Shown one piece after another: positions 35,195 to 44,674 of a stretch of 64,000 bases of DNA. Made by a program: the position numbers and the translations under genes. Positions within the stretch are counted from its first letter, which is position 1, and each line of letters starts with the position of its first letter. The notes under the pieces are model-generated. The model did no database searches. It saw nothing but the letters and a program-made list of their open reading frames with translations, and was not told where the DNA came from. The DNA comes from Pseudoduganella rivuli (GTDB lineage: Bacteria > Pseudomonadota > Gammaproteobacteria > Burkholderiales > Burkholderiaceae_D): contig NZ_WKJJ01000005.1 of the NCBI RefSeq assembly GCF_009674485.1, forward strand, positions 1 through 64,000, read 5' to 3'.

Positions 35195-36598
35195 ATGACC
35201 ACCGCAACTCCCGTTCGCACCCGCTTCGCTCCCAGCCCGACCGGCTTTCTTCACCTCGGCGGCGCCCGTACCGCCCTGTATTCGTGGGCGTATGCACGCC
35301 ATTTCGGCGGCACCTTCGTGCTGCGCATCGAAGACACGGACCTGGAACGTTCGACGCCGGAAGCCGTGCAAGCCATCCTGGACGGCATGAAATGGCTGGG
35401 CCTGGAGCATGACGAAGGCCCGTTCTACCAGATGCAGCGCATGGACCGCTACCGCGAAGTCGTGGCGCAGATGCTGAATGACGGCACCGCGTACCACTGC
35501 TATTCGTCGCCGGAAGAAGTGCAGGCCATGCGCGACCGCGCCACGGCGGCCGGTGAAAAGCCCCGCTACGACGGCACCTGGCGTCCGGAAGAGGGCAAAG
35601 TGCTGCCGCCCGTACCGGCCGACCGCAAGCCGGTGGTGCGTTTCAAGAATCCGCTCGATGGCGAAGTCACGTGGAACGACGTGGTGAAAGGCACCATCAC
35701 CATCGCCAACAAGGAACTGGACGACCTGGTGATTGCCCGTCCGGACGGCACGCCGACGTATAACTTCTGCGTGGCGGTCGACGACTGGGATATGCGGATC
35801 ACGCACGTGCTGCGCGGCGACGACCACGTCAACAACACGCCACGCCAGATCAACATCCTGCGCGCGATCGGCGCCAAGCTGCCGGAATACGGCCACCTGC
35901 CGATGATCCTGGGGCCGGATGGCCAGAAACTGTCGAAGCGCCATGGCGCCGTCAGCGTGATGGAATATCCGGCGCAAGGCTTCCTGCCGGAAGCCATGCT
36001 GAATTACCTGGCGCGCCTGGGCTGGAGCCACGGCGACGATGAAATCTTCTCGATGGAGCAGTTCGCCGAGTGGTTCAACCTGGAAAGCCTGACGGCGTCG
36101 CCGGCCCAGTTCAACAATGAAAAGCTGGCCTGGCTGAACAACCACTGGATCAAGCAGGCCGACAACGCCCGCCTGGCGGAACTGGTGAAGCCGCGCATGG
36201 CCGAGGCGGGCGCCGTGTTCGATGGCGCGCCGGACTTGCCGGTGGTGCTGGCGCTGCTGAAAGACCGCACCAACACGACCAACGAACTGGCGGACGCCGC
36301 CATGCTGTTCTATCGCGCACCGCAGCCGGACGCGGCGCTGGTGGCTCAGCATGTGACGGATGCCGTCAAGCCGGCGCTGGCCGCGTTCGCGGAGCGCATT
36401 GCCACCGTGGAATGGACCAAGGAAGCAATTGCCGCCATGATCAAGGAAGTGCTGGCGGCGCACGGCCTGAAAATGCCGCAACTGGCGATGCCGCTGCGCC
36501 TGGCCGTGGCCGGTCAATTGCAGACGCCGGCCATCGATGCCGTGCTGCAATTGTTTGGACGCGACACTGTGGCGGCCCGCGTAGCAAAATTCCTGTAA
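35195..36598 (+). CDS. gltX: Glutamyl-tRNA synthetase
   Basis: A 467-residue class I synthetase. [21 protein letters not shown] carries the HIGH equivalent (HLGG), [15 protein letters not shown] and KLSKRHGAV the KMSKS equivalent. The full C-terminal anticodon-binding region is present. It charges tRNA-Glu, and four tRNA-Glu genes lie just downstream with two more at 43 kb, so enzyme and substrate are clustered. ATG 35195 follows the upstream lipoprotein by 97 bases. Confidence 0.97.
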   Translation: MTTATPVRTRFAPSPTGFLHLGGARTALYSWAYARHFGGTFVLRIEDTDLERSTPEAVQAILDGMKWLGLEHDEGPFYQMQRMDRYREVVAQMLNDGTAYHCYSSPEEVQAMRDRATAAGEKPRYDGTWRPEEGKVLPPVPADRKPVVRFKNPLDGEVTWNDVVKGTITIANKELDDLVIARPDGTPTYNFCVAVDDWDMRITHVLRGDDHVNNTPRQINILRAIGAKLPEYGHLPMILGPDGQKLSKRHGAVSVMEYPAQGFLPEAMLNYLARLGWSHGDDEIFSMEQFAEWFNLESLTASPAQFNNEKLAWLNNHWIKQADNARLAELVKPRMAEAGAVFDGAPDLPVVLALLKDRTNTTNELADAAMLFYRAPQPDAALVAQHVTDAVKPALAAFAERIATVEWTKEAIAAMIKEVLAAHGLKMPQLAMPLRLAVAGQLQTPAIDAVLQLFGRDTVAARVAKFL

Positions 36599-36625
36599 CT
36601 TTTTTCCAAGATTGCATACAGGTAT

Positions 36626-36653
36626 TTGCATTCTCGGGATCGTCTGCTATACT
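36626..36653 (+). promoter_or_regulatory. Sigma-70 promoter of the tRNA array
   Basis: TTGCAT (36626-36631), 16-base spacer, TATACT (36648-36653), with the first tRNA starting 18 bases later. This is a compact stable-RNA-type promoter. Confidence 0.75.
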
Positions 36654-36671
36654 CCTGTCTTCTTCGCAAAC

Positions 36672-36747
<76 letters not shown>

Positions 36748-36794
36748 GTTTGAGAAGAAAATAGCAGTAAATGTAGCAAATAAGTTGTTCCAGG

Positions 36795-36870
36795 GTCCCC
36801 ATCGTCTAGAGGCCTAGGACATCACCCTTTCACGGTGAGTACCGGGGTTCGAATCCCCGTGGGGACGCCA
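36795..36870 (+). tRNA. tRNA-Glu(TTC), copy 1
   Basis: A 76-base tRNA with CCA encoded. The anticodon loop CTTTCAC within TCACC/GGTGA gives anticodon TTC. The acceptor GTCCCCA pairs with TGGGGAC. Confidence 0.95.
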
Positions 36871-36973
36871 AAGTGGCATTGTTGTACTGGTTGTTTTGCT
36901 TCCGGTTTTACCGGGAAAATGCATCAGTGGTAACGAAGTCGCCCTGGGCGGCTTTTATTTTGTCTGCGCCAGC

Positions 36974-37049
<76 letters not shown>

Positions 37050-37085
37050 ACAGCGCAGACAAGGCAGTAACGCAGTACCGTCCGG

Positions 37086-37161
37086 GTCCCCATCGTCTAG
37101 AGGCCTAGGACATCACCCTTTCACGGTGAGTACCGGGGTTCGAATCCCCGTGGGGACGCCA
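37086..37161 (+). tRNA. tRNA-Glu(TTC), copy 2
   Basis: Identical to copy 1; anticodon TTC; CCA encoded. Confidence 0.95.
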
Positions 37162-37211
37162 AGATTTTGTAGTGGCAGTAAATGTAGTCGTAGTAAAAGT
37201 TCTGCGCCAGA

Positions 37212-37287
<76 letters not shown>

Positions 37288-37321
37288 ACAGCGCAGGATA
37301 TGTTGTATCGGAAAGTTCAAG

Positions 37322-37397
37322 GTCCCCATCGTCTAGAGGCCTAGGACATCACCCTTTCACGGTGAGTACCGGGGTTCGAATCCCCGTGGGGACGCCA
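37322..37397 (+). tRNA. tRNA-Glu(TTC), copy 3
   Basis: Identical to copy 1; anticodon TTC; CCA encoded. Confidence 0.95.
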
Positions 37398-37427
37398 GTT
37401 TTACCGTAGTAGTCAGTTCTGCGCCCG

Positions 37428-37503
<76 letters not shown>

Positions 37504-37537
37504 ACAGCGCAGAATACGTTGTATCGGAAAGTCCGCG

Positions 37538-37613
37538 GTCCCCATCGTCTAGAGGCCTAGGACATCACCCTTTCACGGTGAGTACCGGGGTTCGAATCCC
37601 CGTGGGGACGCCA
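37538..37613 (+). tRNA. tRNA-Glu(TTC), copy 4
   Basis: Identical to copy 1; anticodon TTC; CCA encoded. Last tRNA before the terminator. Confidence 0.95.
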
Positions 37614-37623
37614 CAGAAAAGCT

Positions 37624-37647
37624 ACCGCCACCGAGGCGGTTTTTTTT
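37624..37647 (+). terminator. Intrinsic terminator of the tRNA array
   Basis: ACCGCC (37624-37629), loop ACCGA, GGCGGT (37635-37640), then a run of T. It ends the eight-tRNA transcript. Confidence 0.88.
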
Positions 37648-37788
37648 CGCCTGTGATTTCTCAAAAAGTTCCCCGTTGGCCCGTTGCACCAGTCAATCTT
37701 GTTGCGATTGCATGTTGACGAATCTGACCTAAACTGAACGACGTCCATGGTAACCATTCGAAGTTGCCGGACATACCGGGAGACGGTC

Positions 37789-38280
37789 ATGGAACTGCAC
37801 ATGCACTCGCATCGCTGGGTTGCACGCCAGCCGGATTGGGCGGCGGCAGCGGTCGCCGGCTTTGGCGCCGGCGGTATCCTCATGGTCCTGGAGCTGGCAT
37901 GGACCGCATTCATCGCCAAGGGCGACCCGTGGCTCGCCACCCGCATGATCGCGGCCATGGTCATGGGCTGGGACGTGCTGCAATCGACCGGCTACAGCCT
38001 CGGCGTCGTGGTGGCCGCGCTGGCCGTGCACTACATCCTCGGCATCGCCTTCGGCATCATGCTGGCCGCCATCATCGCGCCATTCCAGCTCGATTCGTCG
38101 ACGCCGATGGTGCTGTTCACGGGCGCCGTGTTCGGGCTGGTGCTGTACGTGCTGAACTTCTACGGCATGGTTGGCGCCTTCTCGTGGTTTGCCGAATTGC
38201 GCGGCTGGCAGACCGCCATCGGGCATGTGATCTTCGGCATGTCATGCGCCTATATCTATCGCAGGATGGAAAATCCGTAG
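37789..38280 (+). CDS. Small integral membrane protein upstream of oxidase genes
   Basis: A 163-residue protein with about four membrane helices (AAAVAGFGAGGILMVLELAWTAFIA; LGVVVAALAVHYILGIAFGIMLAAII; MVLFTGAVFGLVLYVLNFYGMVGAF; AIGHVIFGMSCAYIYR). The N-terminus is His-rich (MELHMHSH). No enzyme motif is seen. The start ATG 37789 follows CGGGAGACGG. It lies 127 bases upstream of the cytochrome oxidase operon on the same strand, so it may be an accessory protein, but this is by context only. Confidence 0.75.
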   Translation: MELHMHSHRWVARQPDWAAAAVAGFGAGGILMVLELAWTAFIAKGDPWLATRMIAAMVMGWDVLQSTGYSLGVVVAALAVHYILGIAFGIMLAAIIAPFQLDSSTPMVLFTGAVFGLVLYVLNFYGMVGAFSWFAELRGWQTAIGHVIFGMSCAYIYRRMENP

Positions 38281-38407
38281 CACCGCAGTAGTGGTTCGTT
38301 GGGCTTTCAAGTAGGGCCGGGGGAGTTGCCGGATCAAGCGCAGCGTTACGTTCGCGCCCAGGCGGCACTCCTTTCAGAGCGAAGCATCTGACTGGCGGGG
38401 GCTGCGT

Positions 38408-39559
38408 ATGGCGCTTGCATTGATCCTGATTGTCATCGGCACGGTGGCGTTCCACTTTGCCAGTCCCTGGTGGCTGACGCCGCTTGCATCCAACTGGCAG
38501 CAAATGGATGACGCGCTGATGCTGACGCTCTACATCACGGCCGCCATCTTCATCATCATCAACCTGTTCGTCGCCTACGCCGTCATCAAATTCCGCCACC
38601 GCGACGGTTTGCGCGCGTCGCGCGAGAGCCACAATAAAAAACTCGAATGGTGGCTGATCGGCGTCACCAGCCTGGGCATCGCCGTCATGCTGGCGCCGGG
38701 GCTCGATGTGTACGCAAAGCTCATCAACGCGCCGACGGACGCCATGCAATTCGAAGTCATGGGGCAGCAATGGCAGTGGCATTACCGCTTGCCGGGCCGC
38801 GACGGCAAGCTGGGCAAAACCGATGTCAGCCACATCTCGCCGGACAACCCGTTCGGCCTCAGCGACCAGGACCCGAACGGGCAGGACGACGTGCTGGTGG
38901 AAAGCCAGGAAATCCATATCCCCGTTGGCCGCGCCGTGAAGGTCATGCTGCGTTCGCAGGACGTGCTGCATGACTTTTATGTGCCGCAATTCCGCACCCG
39001 CATGAACATGGTGCCGGGCATGGTGACGTCGTTCTGGTTCACGCCCACCAGGACCGGCAAATTCGAAGTGCTGTGCGCGCAACTGTGCGGCGTTGGGCAC
39101 GCGAACATGCGCAGCTGGGTCATCGTCGATGAGCCGCCGGCTTATGCCGCGTGGCTGGCGGGGCAACCGACGTTTGCCGCGAAAAAAGCCGGCGTGTCCG
39201 CGGCGGCCGGTGCGGCCGGCGCCGGGGCCGGCGCGGTGGGCGCGGGCGGGGACGCGGGTGCGACCGCCGGTGCCGATATCGCTACACAAGGCAAATTGCT
39301 GGCGCAGGCGCGCGGCTGCGTGGCTTGCCACTCCGCCGATGGCGCGCCCGGCGTGGGGCCGACGTGGAAAGGGTTGTACGGCAAGAATGAAGCACTGGAC
39401 AACGGCAGCAGCGTGGTGGCGGACGACGCTTACCTGAAGCAGGCGATTGCCGATCCCAAGGCCAGCATCGTCAAGGGCTATCCGCCCGTGATGCCGCAGC
39501 AACCGTTGTCGGAGACGGAGCTGGCGGCGCTGGTGGGCTACATCAAGACCTTGAAGTAG
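38408..39559 (+). CDS. coxB: Cytochrome c oxidase subunit II fused to cytochrome c
   Basis: A 383-residue protein. Two N-terminal membrane helices are followed by the periplasmic cupredoxin domain with the CuA ligands: His in DVLHDFYVPQF and CAQLCGVGHANM (two Cys, His, Met). After a Gly/Ala-rich hinge there is a C-terminal cytochrome c domain with CVACH heme attachment and a later methionine (PPVMPQQP) as probable axial ligand. This caa3-type fusion lets the oxidase accept electrons through its own tethered cytochrome. First gene of a five-gene operon; coxA follows after 11 bases. Confidence 0.95.
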   Translation: MALALILIVIGTVAFHFASPWWLTPLASNWQQMDDALMLTLYITAAIFIIINLFVAYAVIKFRHRDGLRASRESHNKKLEWWLIGVTSLGIAVMLAPGLDVYAKLINAPTDAMQFEVMGQQWQWHYRLPGRDGKLGKTDVSHISPDNPFGLSDQDPNGQDDVLVESQEIHIPVGRAVKVMLRSQDVLHDFYVPQFRTRMNMVPGMVTSFWFTPTRTGKFEVLCAQLCGVGHANMRSWVIVDEPPAYAAWLAGQPTFAAKKAGVSAAAGAAGAGAGAVGAGGDAGATAGADIATQGKLLAQARGCVACHSADGAPGVGPTWKGLYGKNEALDNGSSVVADDAYLKQAIADPKASIVKGYPPVMPQQPLSETELAALVGYIKTLK

Positions 39560-39570
39560 GGGAGGCGGCG

Positions 39571-41358
39571 ATGGCGGACGACGGACACGAACACGCTCAT
39601 GGACTCGATCATGGGCCGCAAAGCTGGGTCACGAAATATGTGTGGAGCCAGGACCACAAGGTCATTGCCGTGCAATACACGATCACGGCCATCTTTGTCG
39701 GCCTGGTGGCGCTGGTGCTGTCCGACCTGATGCGCCTGCAACTGGGCTACCCGGGCAAATTCGCCTTCATCGACGCGCAGCGCTATTACCAGTTCATCAC
39801 CATGCACGGCATGATCATGGTGGTGTACCTGCTGACAGCGTTATTCCTCGGCGGTTTCGGCAATTATTTGATTCCGCTGATGGTGGGCGCGCGCGATATG
39901 GTGTTCCCGTTCCTGAACATGCTCAGTTACTGGTTTTACCTGGCGTCCGTGCTGATCCTGATGGGCAGTTTCTTTGTGCCGGGCGGGCCGACCGGCGCGG
40001 GCTGGACCCTGTATCCGCCGCAAGCGATCTTGCCCGGCACGCCCGGGGTCGACTGGGGCATCGTCGTCATGCTGGTGTCGCTGGTCGTGTTCATCGCGGC
40101 GGCCACCATGGGCGGCCTCAATTACGTGACGACGGTATTGCAGGCGCGCACACGCGGCATGACGTTGATGCGCATGCCGCTGACGGTGTGGGGCATCTTC
40201 ATCGCCACCATCCTCGCGCTGCTGGCCTTCCCCGCGCTGTTCGTCAGCGGCGTCATGATGCTGTTCGATAAGGCGCTCGGTTCCAGCTTCTTCATGCCGG
40301 CCGTGGTGTCGATGGGGCAGCACCTGGACCACAAAGGCGGCAGTCCGCTGCTGTTCCAGCACCTGTTCTGGTTCTTCGGCCACCCGGAAGTGTATATCGT
40401 GGCCTTGCCCGCGTTCGGCATCATTTCCGATCTCGTCAGCGTGCATGCGCGCAAGTGCATCTTTGGCTACCGCATGATGGTGTGGGCCATCGTCATGATT
40501 GGCGGGCTGAGCTTTGTGGTCTGGGCCCACCACATGTACGTCAGCGGCATGCACCCATGGTTCGGCTTCTTCTTCGCCACCACCACCCTGATCATCGCCG
40601 TGCCGACGGCGCTGAAAGTCTATAACTGGACCCTGACCTTGTGGCGCGGCGATATCCACCTGACGGTGCCCATGCTGTTCGCGCTGGGCTTCATCAGCAC
40701 CTTCGTGCTGGGCGGCGTCACGGGCCTGTTCCTCGGCAATGTCAGCGTCGATATTCCGCTATCGAACACGTATTTCGTGGTGGCGCACTTCCATATGGTG
40801 ATGGGCGTGTCGCCGGTGCTGGCGGTGTTTGGCGGCCTGTACCACTGGTTCCCGAAAATGAGCGGGCGCATGTATAACGAAGCACTGGGCAAGCTGCATT
40901 TCTGGGTCACGTTCATCGGCGCCTATGCGATTTTCTTCCCCATGCATTACCTGGGCATCCTCGGCATGCCGCGCCGTTATTACGCCTACGAGAATTACAG
41001 TTTCATTCCGCCGTCGGCGCAAGTGATGAATGAATTCATTACCATCGCCGCGCTCATCGTGGGCGTGGTGCAACTGGTGTTTGTATTCAACTTCATCTAC
41101 AGCACGTTCCGCGGCCAACCGGCGGGCGGTAACCCTTGGCGCGCGGCCAGCCTGGAATGGTGGACGCCGCAGACGCCGCCCGTGCACGGCAACTGGGGGC
41201 CGGAACTGCCGGTCGTGTACCGGGGCGCCTATGACTACGGCCATCCGGGCGCCGACACGGATTACCTGCCGCAAACCACGGGGCCGGACGATGGCGGCGG
41301 CGATCACGCCGCGCATCCGGGGTTGGCGCCCGGACTCAATGAAGGGAAGCCCGCATGA
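39571..41358 (+). CDS. coxA: Cytochrome c oxidase subunit I
   Basis: A 595-residue, 12-helix heme-copper catalytic subunit. MHGMIMVVYLL holds the low-spin heme His, HLFWFFGHPEVYIVALPAFG contains the CuB His and the cross-linked Tyr (with the E of the D-channel region), HHMYVSG has CuB His-His, and VVAHFHMVMGVSPV carries the high-spin heme and heme a histidines. It is an A-family member by the GHPEVYI glutamate. It pumps protons while reducing oxygen. It overlaps the next gene by four bases. Confidence 0.97.
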   Translation: MADDGHEHAHGLDHGPQSWVTKYVWSQDHKVIAVQYTITAIFVGLVALVLSDLMRLQLGYPGKFAFIDAQRYYQFITMHGMIMVVYLLTALFLGGFGNYLIPLMVGARDMVFPFLNMLSYWFYLASVLILMGSFFVPGGPTGAGWTLYPPQAILPGTPGVDWGIVVMLVSLVVFIAAATMGGLNYVTTVLQARTRGMTLMRMPLTVWGIFIATILALLAFPALFVSGVMMLFDKALGSSFFMPAVVSMGQHLDHKGGSPLLFQHLFWFFGHPEVYIVALPAFGIISDLVSVHARKCIFGYRMMVWAIVMIGGLSFVVWAHHMYVSGMHPWFGFFFATTTLIIAVPTALKVYNWTLTLWRGDIHLTVPMLFALGFISTFVLGGVTGLFLGNVSVDIPLSNTYFVVAHFHMVMGVSPVLAVFGGLYHWFPKMSGRMYNEALGKLHFWVTFIGAYAIFFPMHYLGILGMPRRYYAYENYSFIPPSAQVMNEFITIAALIVGVVQLVFVFNFIYSTFRGQPAGGNPWRAASLEWWTPQTPPVHGNWGPELPVVYRGAYDYGHPGADTDYLPQTTGPDDGGGDHAAHPGLAPGLNEGKPA

Positions 41359-42008
41359 ACACCTTCGTCCATCCGGCCGGCACGGCCGCGCTGCCCGGCG
41401 CCACGTATACGGCGCGGCGCGCGGGCTTGTGGGTCTTCCTCGGCGTGATCACGTCGCTGTTCATGCTGTTTGGCGCCGCGTACGTGATGCGGATGGCGAT
41501 GGCGGACTGGCAGCCGCTGCGCTACGTCCCGTGGCAGCTATGGCTCAGTACGGCATTGCTGGTGTCGGCGTGTGTCGCGTGGGAAGTGGCGCGGCGCCGC
41601 GCGCACCAGGCGGACGGGCGGCGCGCCGGCGTGGCGGGATGCGTATTGTCGGTGGCCTTCCTGGGTGTGCAGTGGTGGGCGTGGCAAGCGATGATCGCCA
41701 TGCAATACCGGGTCGACGGCAATCCCGCCGACAGTTTCTTTTTCATGTTGACGGGGCTGCACGGTTTGCACGTCATCGGCGGCTTGCTGGCCGCCGTGCT
41801 GGCGGGCAGGGCGCTGTTGCGGGGCGGGGAAGCCATGGGCGGGCTGGCGCGCTACCGGCTGGCGGGCAGCATTGCGCTGTGTGCGCAGTACTGGCATTAC
41901 CTGCTGGGCTTGTGGCTGGTGTTGTTTGCGCTGCTGTTCTGGGTGACGCCGGAATTCGTGCAAGTCGTGTGTGAAGGCGTCGGCCTCCGGCCGCCGCAGC
42001 CGAGGTAA
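41355..42008 (+). CDS. Heme-copper oxidase subunit III (first of two)
   Basis: A 217-residue membrane protein with about five helices. GLHGLHVIGGLLAAVLAG and YWHYLLGLWLVLFALLFWV are subunit III signatures. The ATG overlaps the coxA stop, so it is translationally coupled. It is shorter than mitochondrial-type subunit III (about 260) and differs strongly from the second subunit III gene that follows. It probably stabilises subunit I and its proton uptake. Confidence 0.88.
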   Translation: MNTFVHPAGTAALPGATYTARRAGLWVFLGVITSLFMLFGAAYVMRMAMADWQPLRYVPWQLWLSTALLVSACVAWEVARRRAHQADGRRAGVAGCVLSVAFLGVQWWAWQAMIAMQYRVDGNPADSFFFMLTGLHGLHVIGGLLAAVLAGRALLRGGEAMGGLARYRLAGSIALCAQYWHYLLGLWLVLFALLFWVTPEFVQVVCEGVGLRPPQPR

Positions 42009-42019
42009 CGGAGGCCGCC

Positions 42020-42700
42020 ATGGAAACGCAAGGCTGGGGTGGGATCGTCAACGATTTGTCGGCGGACCGCGAGGCGTACCACGTCCCGTGGGGCAAGCTG
42101 ATGATGTGGATATTCCTGCTCAGCGACACTTTTATATTCGGCAGTTTCCTGACGGGCTACATGACGGTGCGGCTGGGGGCGACGCAGGCGTGGCCGAATC
42201 CCAGCGAAGTGTTCGCATTGACGATCGCGGGCCATACGTTGCCGCTGATCCTGATCGCCATCATGACCTTCGTGCTGATCACCAGCAGCGGCACGATGGC
42301 GATGGCGGTGAATTTCGCGTACCGGGGCAACCGTCAGGTGGCGGCACGGCTGATGATGGTGACGGCGCTGTTTGGTGCAATGTTTGTATGCATGCAAGCG
42401 TTTGAGTGGAGCAAGCTGATCCACGAAGGCGTGCGGCCGTGGGCCAATCCCATGGGGGCGGCGCAATTCGGTTCCTGCTTTTTCATGATCACGGGATTCC
42501 ACGGCATGCACGTGTCGGCCGGCGTGATTTACCTGCTGATCGTGGCGCGCCGCCTGGCGGCGGGACGCTATGACCACGGCGCGAATGGCGCCCATGGTAG
42601 CAGCGGCGGCAAATACGACATCGTCGAAATTGCCGGTTTGTACTGGCACTTCGTCGACCTGGTCTGGGTGTTCATCTTTGCATTGTTTTATCTGTGGTAG
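42020..42700 (+). CDS. Heme-copper oxidase subunit III (second of two)
   Basis: A 226-residue membrane protein with five to six helices. KLMMWIFLLSDTFIFGSFLTGYM, FEWSKLIHEGVRPW, CFFMITGFHGMHVSAGVIYLL and GLYWHFVDLVWVFIFALFYLW are clear subunit III/CyoC-like signatures. It lies 11 bases after the other subunit III. Paired subunit III genes are found in some caa3-type operons; whether both assemble in one complex is unknown. Confidence 0.9.
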   Translation: METQGWGGIVNDLSADREAYHVPWGKLMMWIFLLSDTFIFGSFLTGYMTVRLGATQAWPNPSEVFALTIAGHTLPLILIAIMTFVLITSSGTMAMAVNFAYRGNRQVAARLMMVTALFGAMFVCMQAFEWSKLIHEGVRPWANPMGAAQFGSCFFMITGFHGMHVSAGVIYLLIVARRLAAGRYDHGANGAHGSSGGKYDIVEIAGLYWHFVDLVWVFIFALFYLW

Positions 42701-42708
42701 GAGGCGCC

Positions 42709-43050
42709 ATGTCCAACGGGACCGCCGCCGCATCGGGGCATGAGGCGGGACACACACAGCACCCGATCGGCATTTACTTCAAGATCTGGGGCTGGCTGTT
42801 TGTGCTCAGCACCTTGTCTTACCTGGTCGATTACTTCCACGTGCAAAGCTATTTGCGCTGGACCCTGATCCTCGTGCTGATGATGTTGAAGGCCGGCTTG
42901 ATCGTGGCTTTCTTCATGCATTTGAAATGGGAGCGGCTGACGCTGATCTATACCATCATCGTGCCGCCGCTGGCCTTGCTGGTGCTGGTGGCGCTGATGC
43001 TGATCGAGGGCGATCACACGTTCCTGACCCGCATGGCGTTTTTCAGTTGA
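42709..43050 (+). CDS. Cytochrome c oxidase subunit IV family protein
   Basis: A 113-residue protein with three membrane helices (FKIWGWLFVLSTLSYLVDY; LRWTLILVLMMLKAGLIVAFFMHL; LIYTIIVPPLALLVLVALML). MLKAGLIVAFFMHLK is the bacterial subunit IV signature. The start ATG 42709 follows TAGGAGG by 5 bases; an upstream GTG at 42694 overlaps the previous stop. Last gene of the oxidase operon. No heme A synthase or copper chaperone (ctaA, ctaB, ctaG) is in the window. Confidence 0.9.
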   Translation: MSNGTAAASGHEAGHTQHPIGIYFKIWGWLFVLSTLSYLVDYFHVQSYLRWTLILVLMMLKAGLIVAFFMHLKWERLTLIYTIIVPPLALLVLVALMLIEGDHTFLTRMAFFS

Positions 43051-43060
43051 GGCTCCAACC

Positions 43061-43090
43061 TTGATATTCGTCAACGGTGCGTGCTAAAAT
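43061..43090 (+). promoter_or_regulatory. Sigma-70 promoter of the second tRNA-Glu pair
   Basis: TTGATA (43061-43066), 18-base spacer, TAAAAT (43085-43090), 18 bases before the tRNA. Confidence 0.7.
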
Positions 43091-43108
43091 GCGCGCACGC
43101 TTCACGAC

Positions 43109-43184
43109 GTCCCCATCGTCTAGAGGCCTAGGACATCACCCTTTCACGGTGAGTACCGGGGTTCGAATCCCCGTGGGGACGCCA
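43109..43184 (+). tRNA. tRNA-Glu(TTC), copy 5
   Basis: A 76-base tRNA identical to the four copies in the array at 36.8-37.6 kb; anticodon TTC; CCA encoded. No tRNA-Ala accompanies it. Confidence 0.95.
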
Positions 43185-43246
43185 AACCAGCTGATCAAGC
43201 TGAGCGCAGTGTGCAGTAAGTGATTCAAGGCCACGACAGATTTTCT

Positions 43247-43322
43247 GTCCCCATCGTCTAGAGGCCTAGGACATCACCCTTTCACGGTGAGTACCGGGGT
43301 TCGAATCCCCGTGGGGACGCCA
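43247..43322 (+). tRNA. tRNA-Glu(TTC), copy 6
   Basis: Identical to the other five copies; anticodon TTC; CCA encoded. Confidence 0.95.
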
Positions 43323-43348
43323 GACAAGCCCGCATGGGCTGAGAGTAA

Positions 43349-43372
43349 AAGCCGCCCAGTGCGGCTTTTTTC
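43349..43372 (+). terminator. Intrinsic terminator after tRNA-Glu copy 6
   Basis: AAGCCGC (43349-43355), loop CCAGT, GCGGCTT (43361-43367), then T-rich tail. It lies just ahead of earP, 16 bases before its ATG. Confidence 0.85.
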
Positions 43373-43387
43373 TTTTGAGGTATTGCC

Positions 43388-44542
43388 ATGTCCACCACGC
43401 TCGCCATCTTTTGCAAAGTCATCGATAACTATGGCGACATCGGCATATGCTGGCGCCTGGCGCGGCAACTGACGGCGGAGCACGGCGTGGCCGTCACGCT
43501 GTGGGTGGATGACCTGGCCAGCTTCCGCCGCATTTGCCCTCCGGTCGACGTGGCGGCCGGTGTGCAAACCGTCGACGGCGTCACGGTGCGCCACTGGCAG
43601 ACGCAGGATGCGGCGTACGCGCCGGCCGACATTGCCGATATCGTCATTGAATTTTTTGGCTGCGACATCCCGCCCGCGTATATCGAAGCCATGGCGGCGT
43701 GCGAACCCCGCCCTGTGTGGCTGAACCTGGAAGGCTTGACGGCGGAAGAGTGGGTCGAGGGATGTCATACCTTGCCGTCGTCGCATCCGCGCTTGCCGTT
43801 AACCAAACATTTTTATTTCCCCGGCTTTACCGGCAAGACCGGTGGCTTGTTGCGCGAAACCGGACTGGCCATCGAGCGCCACGCATTTCAGCATGACGGC
43901 GCGGCCCGTGGCGCATTCCTGTCGCGGCTGGGCGTGACGCAGCAGGAACAGCAAGCCATGCTGGTGTCGCTGTTTTGCTATCCGTATGCGCCGGCGGCGG
44001 CGTTGATGCAGGCTTGGCAGCACGGCGCACAGCCAGTGGCCTGCCTGGTGCCGGAAGGCGTTGCCGCGGACGCCGTGCAAGCGTTCTTCGGCCACCCGGC
44101 CAGGGCAGGCGATGTGGCCACGCGCGGCGCGCTGACCGTGCGGGTGCTGCCGTTTATTCCGCAGCCCGATTACGACCGCCTGTTGTGGGCCTGCGACCTG
44201 AACTTCGTCCGTGGCGAAGACTCGTGGGTACGGGCGCAGTGGGCGGGCAAGCCCTTCGTCTGGCATATCTATGCGCAAGATGAAAACTTGCACCACAAGA
44301 AATTGCGGGCATTCCTGCAACGCTATGCGGCCGCCGCCGTCGATGCTGCGCTGGGCGATTTCTCGCTGTGCTGGAATGGTGCTGCGGCGCCGGAACAGCA
44401 GGGCGGCTGGCCGGACTTGTGGCAGCGCTTGCATGCCGCCTTGCCAACGCTGGCGGCGAGCGCTGCCGCATGGGAGCAGCAAATGCTGGCGCACGGCGAC
44501 CTGGCTGCCAACCTGCTGCGGTTCGCCGCGTCGCTGCGGTAG
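43388..44542 (+). CDS. earP: EF-P arginine rhamnosyltransferase EarP
   Basis: A 384-residue GT-B inverting glycosyltransferase that attaches rhamnose from dTDP-rhamnose to Arg32 of EF-P. IFCKVIDNYGDIGICWRLARQL is the diagnostic N-terminus containing the proposed catalytic aspartates. FYFPGFTGKTGGLLRE and LNFVRGEDSWVRAQWAGKPFVWHIY contain the nucleotide-sugar binding residues. Its substrate gene efp is next downstream, the classic arrangement. The start ATG 43388 follows TTGAGG. Confidence 0.95.
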   Translation: MSTTLAIFCKVIDNYGDIGICWRLARQLTAEHGVAVTLWVDDLASFRRICPPVDVAAGVQTVDGVTVRHWQTQDAAYAPADIADIVIEFFGCDIPPAYIEAMAACEPRPVWLNLEGLTAEEWVEGCHTLPSSHPRLPLTKHFYFPGFTGKTGGLLRETGLAIERHAFQHDGAARGAFLSRLGVTQQEQQAMLVSLFCYPYAPAAALMQAWQHGAQPVACLVPEGVAADAVQAFFGHPARAGDVATRGALTVRVLPFIPQPDYDRLLWACDLNFVRGEDSWVRAQWAGKPFVWHIYAQDENLHHKKLRAFLQRYAAAAVDAALGDFSLCWNGAAAPEQQGGWPDLWQRLHAALPTLAASAAAWEQQMLAHGDLAANLLRFAASLR

Positions 44543-44674
44543 ACGCTCACTGAAAAAACCGGCATAATGCGCGGTTACTCTGCAACGTATTTTTTCCGAT
44601 CAAACCTGGGCTGACGGCGTGAGCCAACAGGCGCAGATGATTTTTACGCAACCTACTTTTTAAGTAAATTCGCT

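Noticed and set aside
37747..37788. ATG 37747 as start of the membrane protein before the oxidase operon
   Set aside because: No ribosome site and a polar extension; ATG 37789 follows CGGGAGACGG.
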